Shown in pieces: positions 30,814 through 43,555 of a stretch of DNA of 64,000 nucleotides. The notes beneath the pieces are model-generated. The model did not search any database. It saw only the letters and a program-made list of their open reading frames with translations, and had not been told where the DNA came from. The DNA comes from Semisulcospira habei (lineage: Eukaryota; Mollusca; Gastropoda; Semisulcospiridae): assembly GCA_036245525.1 (NCBI GenBank), contig BTPG01000005.1:128368785-128432784 (forward strand), given 5' to 3'. The translations under genes and the position numbers were made by a program. The number at the start of each line of letters is the position of its first letter. The first letter of the stretch is position 1.

Positions 30814-32140
30814 GAGTCCTTTATTTTCATGTAGAGTGTCATAGCAGATTTGGTAAACTATACTGACTTCCATTTAAAAAACGGGAGAAGTGTCTGTAAG
30901 TGTACCCGCAAACAAAGAGCCACCCGGGCAGCAAAACAAGAGCATTTTATTTATTGATTACTTCAGATGTTCAGCCTACTGTCTGAGCTACCTTCACACA
31001 AAAATTGGATGAGTTATCGCCCATGACTACCTTGGAGGACACAGGGTTTCATTAGTGGTGAAAATAAGCAAAACTGGAACACTCTGTGTAGCAAGTTTCC
31101 TGTGATATGTTTTAACACACAAGTTGTGTGGATTGCTTATGATGTTATTAACTGCCTCAAAGAAAATTTGACTCGAAAAATTCATTAGAGAACCAGAACT
31201 TCCGGTGCACATCATTTTCTTAATAAATATTTGATTTAATGTGAATTACTTTCAAAACATTTTGTATGCTCCAGTGACTGACACATAGATAAAGAGCACA
31301 CCCATATCCATGTGATCAGGTAAATATGGCCGCTAACCTAAAAATAAGAACTTTTTTTGATTTTCATGTTTGTAGATCATGTTGATTATTTAGGTGCCTT
31401 TGACAAACGAAAAGTAGGTCAAGACCAAACAGACCGGATTTTCATGCACACGGACCCTAGTGGCACTGCACATTGGTTGGCTTTCAGCTGTGTCCTCTGC
31501 AGATGCTCCCCATTTCACTTTCAATATCCTGTGATGGTAGTGTCACGGATGACGTCATAAGTCATCGATGTGCGATTTTTAAGACTAAACATTATATTTG
31601 CACACGACATAACACACTCTTCATACCATTTTCTAATAAATGACGTAAAAATAACCCGGATTAAAACATATTTACGAAGAAAAGCGCTATGGTGAAAAAT
31701 TCGCGTTTCTTTTGTTGATCAGTATATTAACTCTGAAAGTGAAAGAGTCGTCAGTTTCATAGGAATACATTCAAGCATCTTGGATGCTGGGGCAGACCGT
31801 GTCAACAGATACAGCATACAACATAGCTGTAACAGCTCCGTGCGTCAATCTTTGAAACATTAATAGTAAACAGCGAGCGCTCTGTTTGAACACGCTTCAT
31901 GTGCAGTGACGCCACATCAGATTAACTGTCTAATACTAAAGTTTTAACACATGTATTTGTAAACATCTCAGTGCTTTCAGACCTAAGCTGACTCACCGAC
32001 AGCAGAAGGTGGCAGCTGGAAAGTACCTGTATGGCTGCAGAATCCTTTGTCATACGCCCTGCCGCCCTCCCCGGCCCTGCTTATACTAAAGTATAGCTGG
32101 TTCTTACCTCCCCGGTAGTCAAGTGGCTCAGCAGAAAAAA

Positions 32141-32148
<8 letters not shown>
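30814..32148. other. Unassigned intergenic sequence
   Basis: About 1.3 kb with no supported coding frame, RNA gene or recognised repeat. Confidence 0.4.
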
Positions 32149-32187
<39 letters not shown>

Positions 32188-32197
32188 ATATATATAT
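32149..32197. repeat. (AT)n microsatellite
   Basis: AT repeats with one TT interruption, followed by a T-rich ATTTATTTT tract to 32,288. Confidence 0.9.
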
Positions 32198-32309
32198 GTT
32201 CCAATATACTTTTTATTTTTATATTTATTTGTATTTATTTTATTTTATTTTATTTATTCATTTGATCTTTTTTTTTTTTTTTTTTTTACTTAATGACCCG
32301 TGTTTCGGT

Positions 32310-33371
32310 GTTTCGACCCACATCAGTTTGCCTATAGAGGGAACAGATCCGTAAAGGACGCTGTCTCTTTGGCTCTATTTCATGTTCTTCAGCACCTAGA
32401 ACAATCTAACACATACGCACGCATTCTCTTCGTAGATTATAGCAATGCCTTTAACACTGTTGTCCCTTCCAAGTTTTTTGATAAACTACAACAGATTGGT
32501 TCTTTCCACAGTCCATTTGCTTATGGCTGCTCGACGTTCTCCTGGATCGTCCGCAGGTTGTTAAAGTGGGTGGCCGTGTGTCCTCATGTATTTCCCTGTC
32601 CACGGGCACCCCTCAGGGGTGCGTTTTGTCTCCTTTGCTGTACTCACTCTTCACTTACTATAGAGCAAGTCGGGAGGGCACGCAAATGTTTAAGTTTGCT
32701 GACGATACCGTCCACAGTGGAGGGAATGATAAAAAAACTGTGATGAACCCCAGTACCGGGAGAAGGTCGATCAGCTTGTGGAGTGGAGTGACCAGAACAA
32801 TCTGGAACTCAATGTCGGTAAGACAAAAGAGCTGATAGTGGACTTTAGACGCAACAAAACTGTCCTCTCCCCTCTCGTAGTTCACGATCAAACCATAGAA
32901 ACTGTTCAGCATTTTAAATTTCTGGGAACCACCATCTCCGATGATCTTAAATGGGAACAAGACACAGAGAACATTGTAAAAAAGGAAAAAAAAGCACAGC
33001 AGCGCCTTTATTTTTTGAGAAGGCTGAGGGCTTTTGGTGTGAGCAGAACTGGCATGGCGAGAGTGTGTTGACATTCTCGATCGCGGTCTGGTAAGGCAGT
33101 GCGTCTGCACGGGAAAAACACAGACTGAACCGTGTCGTCAGGACGGCATCGGCGAAAAAATAGTCGGCAAAGACATGCCAAGTCTTGACAGTGTGTACCA
33201 ACAGGGGCTGCGTAGACGTGCAGGGCTTATTGCACGCGACACTACACACCCGGCTACTGTCTCTTCAAAACCTGCTTCCGTCTGGTCGCCGTTACTCTGC
33301 TCTCAAAGCACGGACAAACCGTTTTAGTAACAGTTTTTATCCTAGTGCTGTCCGAGCCCTTTCAATGTTAT
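32310..33371 (+). pseudogene. Reverse transcriptase fragment of a CR1/L2/Rex1-like LINE
   Basis: Starting mid-RT, the plus strand encodes HQFAYRGNRSVKDA, then ARILFVDYSNAFNT (motif with the first acid), TPQGCVLSPLLYSLF, KFADDT (catalytic FADD) and LNVGKTKELIVDF, followed by the ORF2 tail (AQQRLYFLRRLRAFG, LPSGRRYS, RFSNSFYPSAVRAL). At least three frameshifts split it. No endonuclease is present, so it is 5' truncated. The T-rich and ATT tracts after it may belong to its tail. Confidence 0.8.
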
Positions 33372-33765
33372 AAGCGTGCGATGATGTGCTCTGTGGGCCG
33401 ATCAAAGAGTTTCATTGCCGAGGCCGACTGATGTTTGCGTGAATGACTGAGTGAGAGTGCGTATGTGCATGGAATTGTGTGGCCGGCCTACAGAGCACTT
33501 CGCCCAACCCTTCAGTGTGCTATCATTTGGCTGTTGGTGGTGCTTGGTCGAGCCGCTGACTCCATGAGTCTCCTTCCCCCGGCAGGGCGCGCCCCCAACG
33601 GCTGAGAGAATAGTGTATATCAGTATTAGCCTAGTCTTATGATATATATTAACCAGTTTTACACCCAACTGTGTTCACTAAATTAGTGACATTTACTCTA
33701 AGATATTCTGTTTTCATTTTAAACGATATACCTTTAATTAATTTAGATTTCCTAGATTAATAGGC
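33372..33765. other. Probable 3' UTR of the LINE fragment
   Basis: No coding frame is supported. The sequence is contiguous with the LINE remnant and leads into a GT microsatellite. Confidence 0.35.
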
Positions 33766-33772
33766 GTGTGTG

Positions 33773-33849
<77 letters not shown>

Positions 33850-33870
33850 GGTGTGTGTGTCGGTGTGTGT
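33766..33870. repeat. (GT)n microsatellite
   Basis: About 80 bp of GT repeats, then two GTGTGTGTCG variants. Confidence 0.95.
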
Positions 33871-34097
33871 GTGGGAGATGAGCGTGGGTGTGTACGGTAC
33901 GCATTGGTTTGTGATATTAGTTGTTTCGTTTTAAAGTTTTTACAGTGTGTGTAGGGCACTGGATTTGTGTGAAAGAGTATTAATTATTATTTTTATTTAT
34001 TTATTGTTGACTGTGATGTTTGTAATTGTAACGACACCAACACACATTCCTAAGCTTTAAGTTCTTATTATTTTATTTTATTTATTCATTTGATCTA

Positions 34098-34169
<72 letters not shown>

Positions 34170-34290
34170 TACATATTTTAAATTAATTAATTAGTTTCTT
34201 TCTTTTTTTCTTTTTTTTTTCTTTTTTTTTTTTTTTTGGGGGGGGGGGGCGGGTGGATGGGGGTCTGGGGGGGGGGGGGGGGGTCGGGGG
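34098..34290. repeat. (ATT)n microsatellite, poly-T and poly-G tracts
   Basis: About 70 bp of ATT repeats, a T-rich stretch, then G runs of 10 and 17 bases at about 34,239-34,290. Confidence 0.9.
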
Positions 34291-36563
34291 CAGCATTGAA
34301 TCTCTGTTCAGACTGTATTTTTGTATAACTCCCCTGCGTCTCTTCCACTGTACGTAGCCTATTTCGGTCGTCTTTCCATTTCTCTTTTGCCTTACTCTAT
34401 AGATTCAGTGAGCAAACCATTTTGATTCATTTGCACTAAATTCAACACTGAGACAAACCGTATCATACACGGGTATTTTTCCATTAACCTTTGTGTGTTG
34501 GGCCGGATGGGGCAGAACTACGAACTTCGAGCGCAATGCTCCTATTCCATAATCAAGCGTATTGCAGAAACGGTAGGGACTATTTGCTAAGTACGGAAAT
34601 AAAATACGGTGCCGCCTTTGGAGACATGCAAGAACTCCACCAGTTTCGGCTTCACTATGATAAACCAGCACGAAACGTTACCGTGGTTTGGACCTGTTTT
34701 ATCGTGTTTCTGGCCGTCTCTGGCCAGTGCTACTCAGCGCCTTCAGGTGGTCCTCAAGAAAGTGGACTGCCTCCTGGCAGCAAAAGATCTGATGACACTG
34801 CACCGCTACAAGTGCAGTGGAGAATTTGTCCCAACAGCTGGCATCTACGACGGCCGTAGTGGGCCCGAAGAACTTTGCTTAACGGCACAGGTTATTATAA
34901 ATAGTGATGTGTTTGTTCGTTCGTTCGTCCCTTCTTTTTCTTTCTTATTTCTTTGTCTTTTTAGTTTCATCCAAGTGTTTTTCTCGAATCGGTTCACCTC
35001 AGCAAGTTCAGAGTCTGTGTATTTGGTTATTGATGGCGTCTCCAGTCTTACACGGTTTTTGGAGAACAACCCCTGACGTGTTGAGAAAGACAGTGTACAG
35101 TACTTTGTTTTTAGTGCGTCGTCTTCTTGCATTATAGCCCCCCCCCCCCCCCCCCCCACCCTGGCCCTATTGCGGACATTTCGGTTAGGCTCATAAAGAT
35201 ACACTTAAGTCTTATAGCGTGTAAGTAACTATCTCATTCAAGCGTCTTGGGTCGCAGTTACTTAATAGCCTAGCCCTTGCGGATCCTAACGTGTGCAGAC
35301 CTTCCTGTACCTAAGTCGTGGAGACAGGTGACACATGTACAACATTATGTGTACGGCCAAATCGCTCTAGTCTGCGTCGACATCTGCCTGGGCACGAGGA
35401 ACTAACTTTATTATTATTCTCGTCTTTTTGCACTTTCTCCTTGCACTGTTAGAAGACAGAATTTCCTGAAGAAAAATGTTTCACCAAATTATACGGACTG
35501 TTGCTTTAGACAGAGAATATGTCACTTTAGATGATGTAAATCGGCTAATATCTGCGCCGCCATAAAACGTCAAGTTTAGGGTCTTCTTGAGGCAGTGTCC
35601 AGAGGTAGCGTAATGATCAATGCTAGATATCGAAAACAAATGGACAGAATTTTACGATTTAAAGACATAACATTTTCTTGTTCAATTGGCGGCCGGCTTT
35701 AGAGTTCACGCTTTACTAAAGCTATGAAGGGAAGCTACGTGGTCGCGTTCTTCAATCCCATTGGCCTAGCACTTTTCTCGAGTAAAGGCACAGAGTAAAG
35801 GGCATAGATGAGTATAACGACGAAACCGCGTCGATTTTAGGTTCAGGCTAGAGTAAGGATGTCATTAACATCGCACATATATGATGCAATGACCTGTTTG
35901 TCAGCCGGTCACACACATTTGATTGATACGAGTAGAGTTTTTTTAAAAATATTTTGTTCATGTGTGTTTCGATGACGTTTTGCTTTCCAAGATCTTTGAA
36001 TGAAGGTACTATTCTCGTCGGCGGATCAAAGAATTTTGACAAGAAAAATGTGTCAATAAAAACAATTAAACTGTAGTGCTTCGATCCCATACATTGCCCG
36101 TTGCGTATGTGGTCAAAGTTTTAAGCCCCTCCACTTTCTTGTTTGTCGTTGTTTACAACTTTGCTGTTGAGTTTCATTGTTAGAAACCAATTCTCCTGTT
36201 CCTGGCAACTAATGTTTTTCACAGAACTGCTATTTATTTATTTATTCACTTATTCATATATTTATTTATTTATTCATTTATTTATTCATTATTTGTTTAC
36301 ATGACCCATCTCCTGCTATAGTGCGTCAGGGCTGAATAGGTTAATCTCTCAGGCTTTGCTGTTGTTTACAGCTACAAGAGATTTTTTCAGGCAAACGGGC
36401 GGAAATATGGTGTTTTGAAGATCCCGGGCGTCATTAGATTTCCAGTGGCAAAAAAAAATAATCAAACAACTGAAGGAGAGGGGAGGGGGTGTGCGGGGGT
36501 GGGTGGGGGGATGCGCCAAGCGTGTCTGGACTTTCACATATCGCCGAAATATCAAACAACGGG
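34291..36563. other. Unassigned intergenic sequence
   Basis: About 2.3 kb without a gene I can support. Open frames near 34,491-35,137 show no recognisable domain. A C-run of about 20 bases lies near 35,139, and ATTT repeats lie near 36,230-36,295. Confidence 0.4.
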
Positions 36564-36648
<85 letters not shown>

Positions 36649-36663
36649 GGGGGGGGGGGGGGG
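36564..36663. repeat. (GT)n microsatellite with G-run
   Basis: About 80 bp of GT repeats ending in a run of 17 G. Frames across it encode only Cys-Val or Thr-His repeats. Confidence 0.95.
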
Positions 36664-36917
36664 CAGCCGTTTGTGACATCCTCCTCCACCTTCCACTACT
36701 CAACGAAATATCAGACAACTGGTGAAGGAAGGGGGTGGGGGCGAAGGGGTCCAATCTCCCATGAAAGGAACTTTGTTATAGCATTTCCAAAAACAATAAC
36801 AACAAAAAATGGTCTGGGGTGGGGGTGGTTCCGTAACCACTTCCCCCCCTCCCTAAATCCGCCCCTGGACTGTATAAACGACGCAGATTGAAGTTGATAG
36901 GAATTGTTCATACAGGC

Positions 36918-36980
36918 AATAGGCATGGATTCTCGTGAGCCACTCCAGCCGCATGAGCTCATGAGAATGTATGTTTTCTT
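36918..36980. repeat. Hairpin element of the CTCATGAG family (diverged)
   Basis: AGGCATGGATTCTCGTGAGC pairs imperfectly with GCTCATGAGAATGTATGT. It lies just upstream of a related TTAA element. Confidence 0.45.
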
Positions 36981-37002
36981 CATTGATCGAGTCGTACGCA
37001 TA

Positions 37003-37214
37003 TTAACCCCTTCGCTGCCAGCGATCACGAATTTCGCGTTTGGTGCGACTGCACACTGACCGGAATTGGCGCAAAGAGCACGGATATAAATGGGACACAA
37101 ATAGGCAACAAACACAAAAAGGGCTAACAAGAGACATAACTCTTCATGAGCCCCCGCTTTTGAGGATTTATGTTTCTTGTAGCTGTTTCTTATTCGCCTT
37201 GCCCCGGCAGTTAA
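37003..37214. mobile_element. TTAA-flanked MITE with CTCATGAG core
   Basis: It begins TTAACCCCTTCGCTGCC and ends GCCCCGGCAGTTAA, with a degenerate CATGAGCCCCCGC core at 37,131-37,178. Its right TTAA is shared with the start of the next hairpin. Confidence 0.55.
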
Positions 37215-37290
37215 CTCATTCGAGACCTGCCGCCTCCGGATACGCGGCGGTTCGCCGCGTATCCGTAGGCGGAACGTCTCAAATGAGTTC
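37211..37290. repeat. Near-perfect hairpin beginning TTAACTCATTC
   Basis: Arms of about 37 bp (AACTCATTCGAGACC...GGATACGCGGCG at 37,213-37,249 against CGCCGCGTATCC...AAATGAGTT at 37,253-37,289) and a 3-base loop. The TTAA border is kept only on the left. Confidence 0.75.
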
Positions 37291-37894
37291 ATGTGTTAAG
37301 TTCACGCTTTTGCAGCATTTCGTGATATCATGTTTTCTTTCGCGTTGTGTGAACATGACTATTTTGTAGGCGACGTTCACTGCCCTATGATTTCAGTTCC
37401 TGTGTTTCTGTTTCATTTCACTCTTGCACGTTGTTGAAATGAAATCGGTTTCTCTACCTTGTCTGTCTGCTGATGCTGATGCTGTTGCTTACAACGTGAA
37501 TGGGAAGGTCAGTTTCACGCAATGAGACTCAAGCTGTAGACAATAACACCAACACTATCGCCAACAACAACAAAATGCTATTTAAAACATAAGGCCCGTA
37601 CACATCGTGGCAATGTATGTGATCGAGAAACAACTACACTGCAGATCTAAATCATATCAATCAATCAAGCAAGCAAGTAATCCATCAGTCAATTAATCAA
37701 CCAATCAATCAGTCAGTCAGCCAGCCAGCCAAACTACCTACCAATCAATCAGTCAATGGTTAATTTGACCTCCCGACAGTTCCTGCGACAGTCCATACGA
37801 TAGATTTATGTAATCATCTCAGCTGTGACTAAAACTCGCATAAACGGAATATTTTTTGCAGAGATTGCAAGTGCAAACGACTATGCGAGTGTGC

Positions 37895-37897
<3 letters not shown>

Positions 37898-37925
<28 letters not shown>

Positions 37926-37956
37926 AGTGCGTGCGTGCGTGCTTGCGCGCGCGCGC

Positions 37957-38013
<57 letters not shown>
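37898..38013. repeat. Mixed (GC)n and (GT)n microsatellite
   Basis: Alternating purine-pyrimidine blocks of GCGC and GTGT units, with potential Z-DNA character. Frames across it are artefacts. Confidence 0.9.
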
Positions 38014-38016
<3 letters not shown>

Positions 38017-38710
38017 ACAACACAAAGCAGCGTGCCGCCGTGTTTCTAGTGGCCATGTCGGCGGGCGGTAGTGTAGTTTGGAACACCGCCGTTGTCAAGA
38101 ACGACATCAAAGTGATATATCTATATAGGTAAAATAGTGTGTAAACCAAATGTGGCAATTCAAAAGAAAAAGGGGCGATTGCATAGAGTTCTTAGCATAT
38201 TTTCTGTCTTCCGTGCCTAATCTTCTAAACTGAAGATTGCTGCGGGCTTTCTTTTCTTTTTTTAATTACATGGAGTGTTGCAGAATAGCGCTACACGGTT
38301 AAAGGCAGGACACGTTTTTAGTGTGTGGCGGCGTCTGATGTGTTGATTCATGCTTTTTCAGTCATGCTCGTACATTTCCATTCCCGGGTCTGTCCAACAG
38401 ATCAACGTACATGTGTAATGATAACCCAGTGCGCAAAGATCCTCGGAGCGACGAAGGCCGCAGCTAGCCCCCGCACGGCTGTGTGCGGGCCAACCGCGGC
38501 CGTCATCGGCCCGACTTGTTTGCTATGGGGGATTTAAGATGTCTGTAATTTTGTGAGTAAGCCTGTTTATTAACATACCCAGTAACCAAAAGGTCGTGGG
38601 ACAGACGGCGGCCACACGTAAAAATACTATCCAGTTATATCCGACAAGATGGACCCTGTCCACTGAAAACATTTCAAGGCTTATTTTGATATTGATGCAG
38701 TCAATGTAAA
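38014..38710. other. Unassigned intergenic sequence
   Basis: No supported gene or recognised repeat. Confidence 0.4.
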
Positions 38711-38800
38711 TTAACTCATTCAGCCCCTGACACACCACAGCAAAACATGGATCGAGCATGCTAGTTCAAGGGTGGTGCCAGAATAGCTTGATGGGGTGGC
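38711..38800. repeat. Half of a GGCGCCAAGCTA-family hairpin element
   Basis: It begins TTAACTCATTCAGCCCC and contains CTAGTTCAAGGGTGGTGCCAG with ATAGCTTG, but the return arm is missing. The left TTAA start matches the element at 56,221. Confidence 0.55.
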
Positions 38801-39721
38801 TGAGGTCCCCTTGTGGTTCGTTTCGACGGAGGCTTGATTGGCTGTCTCTCGCATTTGGGGGACTGCCTGGCATTCTTGGCTGGCCGTGGTTGGTGGGCGT
38901 AGGTCGGCGAGTGCTCCCGTATGGAGCAGCCACAGAGTGGTAATCAGGGCGCGGTGGTAGTCGTCACCGTGCGTTGCGCTGATGGCCGGGACGGCCGCTT
39001 GTAGCATGAGGACAAGGTCATCGATGTCCATTCCTCGAAGCCGGACTTCCCTCTCCTCGGTCGATCAGGGCCCCTCCCGAAGTAGGTGTTCGGGGATGAT
39101 GATCCATGGTGTGGAAAGGGTGGGGGGGGGGGGGCCGTGGGGGGTGGGGGGAGTCCGATTCCGAGAATGACTCCGACCTGTCCTCTTGTTCTTCTTCCTC
39201 TTCTATCGGGGGCGGTGATGGTTGAGCGGCGGCTACTGCTCTGTCTCGGAGGTAGGCTTCTTGGGATGCTGCAGCACACTCCGTTTCTTGATAAGATTCG
39301 CTGGGCTTCTGGCGATGGTGTGGGAAGCCTTAGAAAGAATTCTTCAAGTGACGCTGGCGGGTGGGCCGGTGGTGGCGTCTGTGCTCACTGGTACGGTGGT
39401 GATGGTCGCTGAGAGATCTTTGGAGACACTCATGGGTGGTCTGGTCTGTCTTGTCTCTCTCTTGGGTCTGAGGGCAGGTGTAGACTGTTCTGCTTGACTG
39501 GCCGTGAGTTCCTCGGCTTGTTGTTAGTTGGACTTGCGGCGATTCGCCCTGAGGAGGGCGTTCTGTTTACATGAGGCCATATGTGGTCTGTACTGTGACT
39601 GCTGAGCGAGTAGACTTGAGGCTGCGGCAAGGCGAAGCTTGCGTCTGTCTTGCATGCTTGCTTGGGAGAAGCGCGGGGGACCGTCCGCTCCGTCCGGCTG
39701 CTGTGCGTCGAATCTGTGCAT
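38720..39721 (-). pseudogene. GC-rich broken coding region, unknown (possible retroelement ORF1/gag)
   Basis: On the minus strand, frames from 39,721 (MHRFDAQQPDGADG), 39,279 (PPPPTAPPPPP and a basic run) and 39,031 (MDIDDLVLMLQAAVPAI) follow one another with small frameshifts. Composition is much more GC-rich than the neighbours. A G-run near 39,120 lies between pieces. The length and low-complexity Pro/Arg content could suit a retroelement ORF1, or a degraded host gene. No domain is recognised. Confidence 0.3.
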
Positions 39722-40741
39722 GTGAGAGAAGGTTAACCATGACTTAATATTTGATTTGTGGGTGATGTTATCGAGTGCTGTATGTCATTCGGCTTATTTT
39801 GAACGGTAAGTGTTGACTTTCGGGTCCGTTTTCGTTCTTTTTGTTGTTGTTGTTGTTGTTGTTGTTGCTTGGTTCACAGCGTATCTGTGTTTGTATTAAC
39901 TCTTTTGTCACTCATTGTTTGTGGCATTCACACGAAGGCTTCTCCTTCAGTGAGGAATATAAACGTGGCACTGTGGTCTTTCTTGATCGGCCACTCTACC
40001 AACTGACGTGCGTTTACTAATGAACTGTGGATGACTTCACTCTGTAGTGCTTTACACTTGGACGTTGACATAATCCCTAGTAAACTGCTCCGCGTGAGTA
40101 CTGCTGACACTTCGCGGTGTTTGCGCGCGTATTAATCTAAACCCTACAGTGGAGATGACAATTAATGCTCGCTATAGGGACTGTTGTGATTGGATTGACT
40201 GTCGATTCTTGTGTCTATGTGCTTAGCTCGAGCGTGTGACTCAATCAAGGATAAGTGTTATCCTATCTACAGGGCGATTTGTCTATATTGTCCGACAATA
40301 TACACAGGCCGCCTCCTAACCCAGATTAGATGAGTGCCGGAACTATTTCTTCGTACGTGCTCAATCGGCCGTATACTGATAATCGTATCAAAGGACTCTG
40401 AGAGACTGTAGTAACTGCGAACCTGTCTATTAATCGAAGCCGATTGACGACTGAACACTTTGTATTAAAAGTCACTTGTGTCTCTTTAAATTTAGTGACA
40501 CTTTGGCATCATAGCGGTGGATCTTTTGAAACCGATACGGCTTTTTTCTTTTTCTTTTTTTATATACGCAATACGTGTGTGCTTTGATTATACTCTAAGC
40601 TTGGAATATACGAGTTTGTTTTATTTTGCAACATAAGCTTTTATCTTCTTTAGCTTTTTAAAATTTGTTTTATTTTTGTATACTTTTTATTCCATTGTAT
40701 TATTATTTTGTTGTTCCTCCATTTAAAGGCTGTCTTTCACT
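39722..40741. other. Possible 5' region of the LINE that follows
   Basis: No supported coding frame. It contains a (GTT)n run at about 39,841-39,866 and T-rich sequence before the LINE ORF2 start. Confidence 0.35.
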
Positions 40742-41638
40742 ATGCCACAAAGTATCAAAAATATCGATGTATTAAATATTGGCCATCTTAATGTATAGCA
40801 CCTTTGTCACAAAATACCAGATATAAATGTTTTCCTAAACCAGTCTTCACCATTTCACATGTTTGGATTTACGGAATCTCGCTTAACGGGAAATATTAGT
40901 GACCGTGCCATATTTGTACAAAACTATCCCTTTCTTAGACGAGATGCGTCTGTCCCCGGTCATACCGGTCTAGCAGTGTACATACACAATTCTATCAAAA
41001 TGTTTGTAACGAGGCGATGTGATTTTGAACTCCCTAGTATTGAGTGCATGTGGTTAGAAATAAAGTCGACCAAATCATCCCCTATTTTGATGGGGTTTGT
41101 GTACAGAAACCCAGCCGCCACAGATTCGTGGCACTGGGACGACTTCGTAGTAATGATGGATACTGTTTTTACGGAGCAGAGCTGATATACATATTTTGGG
41201 TGACTTTAACGTTGATTTACAAAAGCAAGGCCATTCTTCATGGAGATCCATGTTAAATTTTTAGGTTTGAAACAGCTTGTCCAGTCACTAACACGAGTGA
41301 CTTCGTCATCTTCTACACTGATAGACCATATATACACCACAAATGTCAATGTTGTACAAAATGTTCATATACCTAATATTTTCATTAGTGATCACTTTCC
41401 AGTTTGCTTTTCATTGCCTGCTCGATTACCGAAACAACCAGCTAAAGGACACACTACTATCATTTATAGATCCTTTAAAAAATAAATTCGATCAAGCTGC
41501 GTTTTTACATGACCTGTCTCAAGTGTCATTTGGTGACGTTTTTACTTTCAATGACTCTAATGAGGCCCTGAACCGCTGGTATGAGCTGTTTCTCGCTGTT
41601 CTTGACAGACACGCCCCTAAGCCTACCAAACGTGTCAA

Positions 41639-41990
41639 TTGATTGTACATTGCTTAACGTCCCGACAGTAACAAGACTTTCTCAGGACGTGCCTGCACTG
41701 CTTGTGAAAATAAAACTAAACAGAACATTGAATGTATGTCGCCAACCGGTCCAATACGTTAAATGAACCTACGACATGGGGCCCAAATAAAGCTAAGACC
41801 ATTTAGCAACACACATCCAATATCAAGAGCTACAGGCAGCGCAGACAGTAGGGAGAGTTTTAAAAAGGCAAATACAGGTGAATGGACCAAGGGTAGACAG
41901 AAACACATGCCCCAGAATAGAAGGGAAAACCCACCCTGTGGGGCTGACCAGGGTGACCCTGGGAACTAAAAAGTAGTTAACGTTTGGTCC
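41639..41990 (+). mobile_element. SINE-like dispersed element, copy 3
   Basis: A 352-bp copy inserted in the LINE endonuclease-RT linker. It has a perfect 13-bp duplication (CCAAACGTGTCAA at 41,626-41,638 and 41,991-42,003). Its 3' end differs from copies 1 and 2: the GACCCGGGTGGGGAC end is missing and it stops at GTTTGGTCC. Confidence 0.85.
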
Positions 41991-43555
41991 CCAAACGTGT
42001 CAAACACCCTATTATGCCAGAATGGCTCTCGGATGAAATTAAACAAGCGATGGCAGTTAGAGACATGTTTTAAAAAAAGCTAAGAAATTTAATGAGTACA
42101 TAAAGCAGAGAAACCATGTCAAATCTTTATTCGAAAAGCCCAAAGACAAAATGCTGAACGTGTCATTGCCGGCGGAAAGGACATCCGCTCAGTCTGGCAA
42201 GTGATAAACAATTTCACCAAAGGTCACAGTAAACGGTCGCCTAATATTCCACCCGATCTCACTGCGGATGCGTTTAACGCTTATTTTCTAACTGTTGCTA
42301 AAACTCTGGCACAGACCAATACCAATAACCCTGACAACTACACGTGCTCGGGTCAACTGCCTCACTATAGTCAGCAGAGAGCGGGTCACACATTTTCTGT
42401 GCCTCTTATGAGTATTCTGGATGTTGGTAAATCTATTTCTAGTTTAAAAAACACATCATCTTGCGGTCCAGTTTTTAAAATTATCTCTGCCATTCATCTT
42501 TGAGTCACTGACAAGCATCTACAATCTAGCCATTAGGCATAATGTATTTCCTAACGAATTAAAAAGATCTAAGGTAATTCCTCTTCCCAAAAGCAAAGAT
42601 GTAATCAATTTAAATGAGTACAGACCTATATCCATTTTATCATCAATTTCGAAACCACTTGAAAGACATATACATACTCATCTCATAAATTTCCTTGAAC
42701 AAAATCATCTGATTAGTGTTGCACAATCCGGTTTTCGACCTTTACAATCCTGCCAGACTACTCTAAATCACATTATTGATAAATGGCTTTCTGCCATTAA
42801 TGACAATAAAGTATTAGGCGCAATCTTTGTAGACCTTAAAAAGACATTCGATCTTGTCAATCATTCCATCCTCCTGAAAAAACTACCACTTTATCACATT
42901 AACTCGAATACTGTTTCCCTCTTGTCTTCATATCTCAAAACCAGAACACAGAAAGTACTCCTAAATAGCAAAACTTCATCAAACGGTGTAGTGACTTGTG
43001 GTGTTTTACAGGGATCTATTCTAGGGCTTTTATTGTTTCTATTATTTTAATGATCTGCCGCTGTGCATATCTCACCCAGAGGCTAACTGTGATTTGTTCG
43101 CTGACGACACAACCGTACACGCAGTTAACAAAGAGCTAGCGAACATCCACTTCAGCAGAGCCTGGACGAAGTAGCTGACTGGTGCATTAATAATCACATG
43201 ATAATTAGTATTCCAAAGACAAAGAGCATGTTACAACACGCCAGAAACACCAGCGCGGACTACAAACTTTAACACTTACCTTAGATGGCCAACCTATAGA
43301 ACAAGTAACTAAGCATCGCTTGCTGGGCGTAACATTAGACAACCAGTTAAACTGGAAACCTCATGTTGATAACGTATGCAAAACTTTGTCCAAAAACTTG
43401 TTCCTTTTATCTAAGCTCAGCCGTATAGTTAATCCTGACGTTTGTAAACTTTTCTTCCACGCGCATATCAAAAAGCACTGTAATTACAGTTCCACTGTCT
43501 GGGACGGTTGCAGCGAAGTTCATATGAAAAAAGTAAATTCTCTGTATCGTCGAGT

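Noticed and set aside
33738..33959. Thr-His and Cys-Val repeat frames
   Set aside because: Artefacts of a GT microsatellite; the same applies at 36,349-36,754, 37,819-38,158, 45,240-45,774, 57,228-57,455 and 63,475-63,738.
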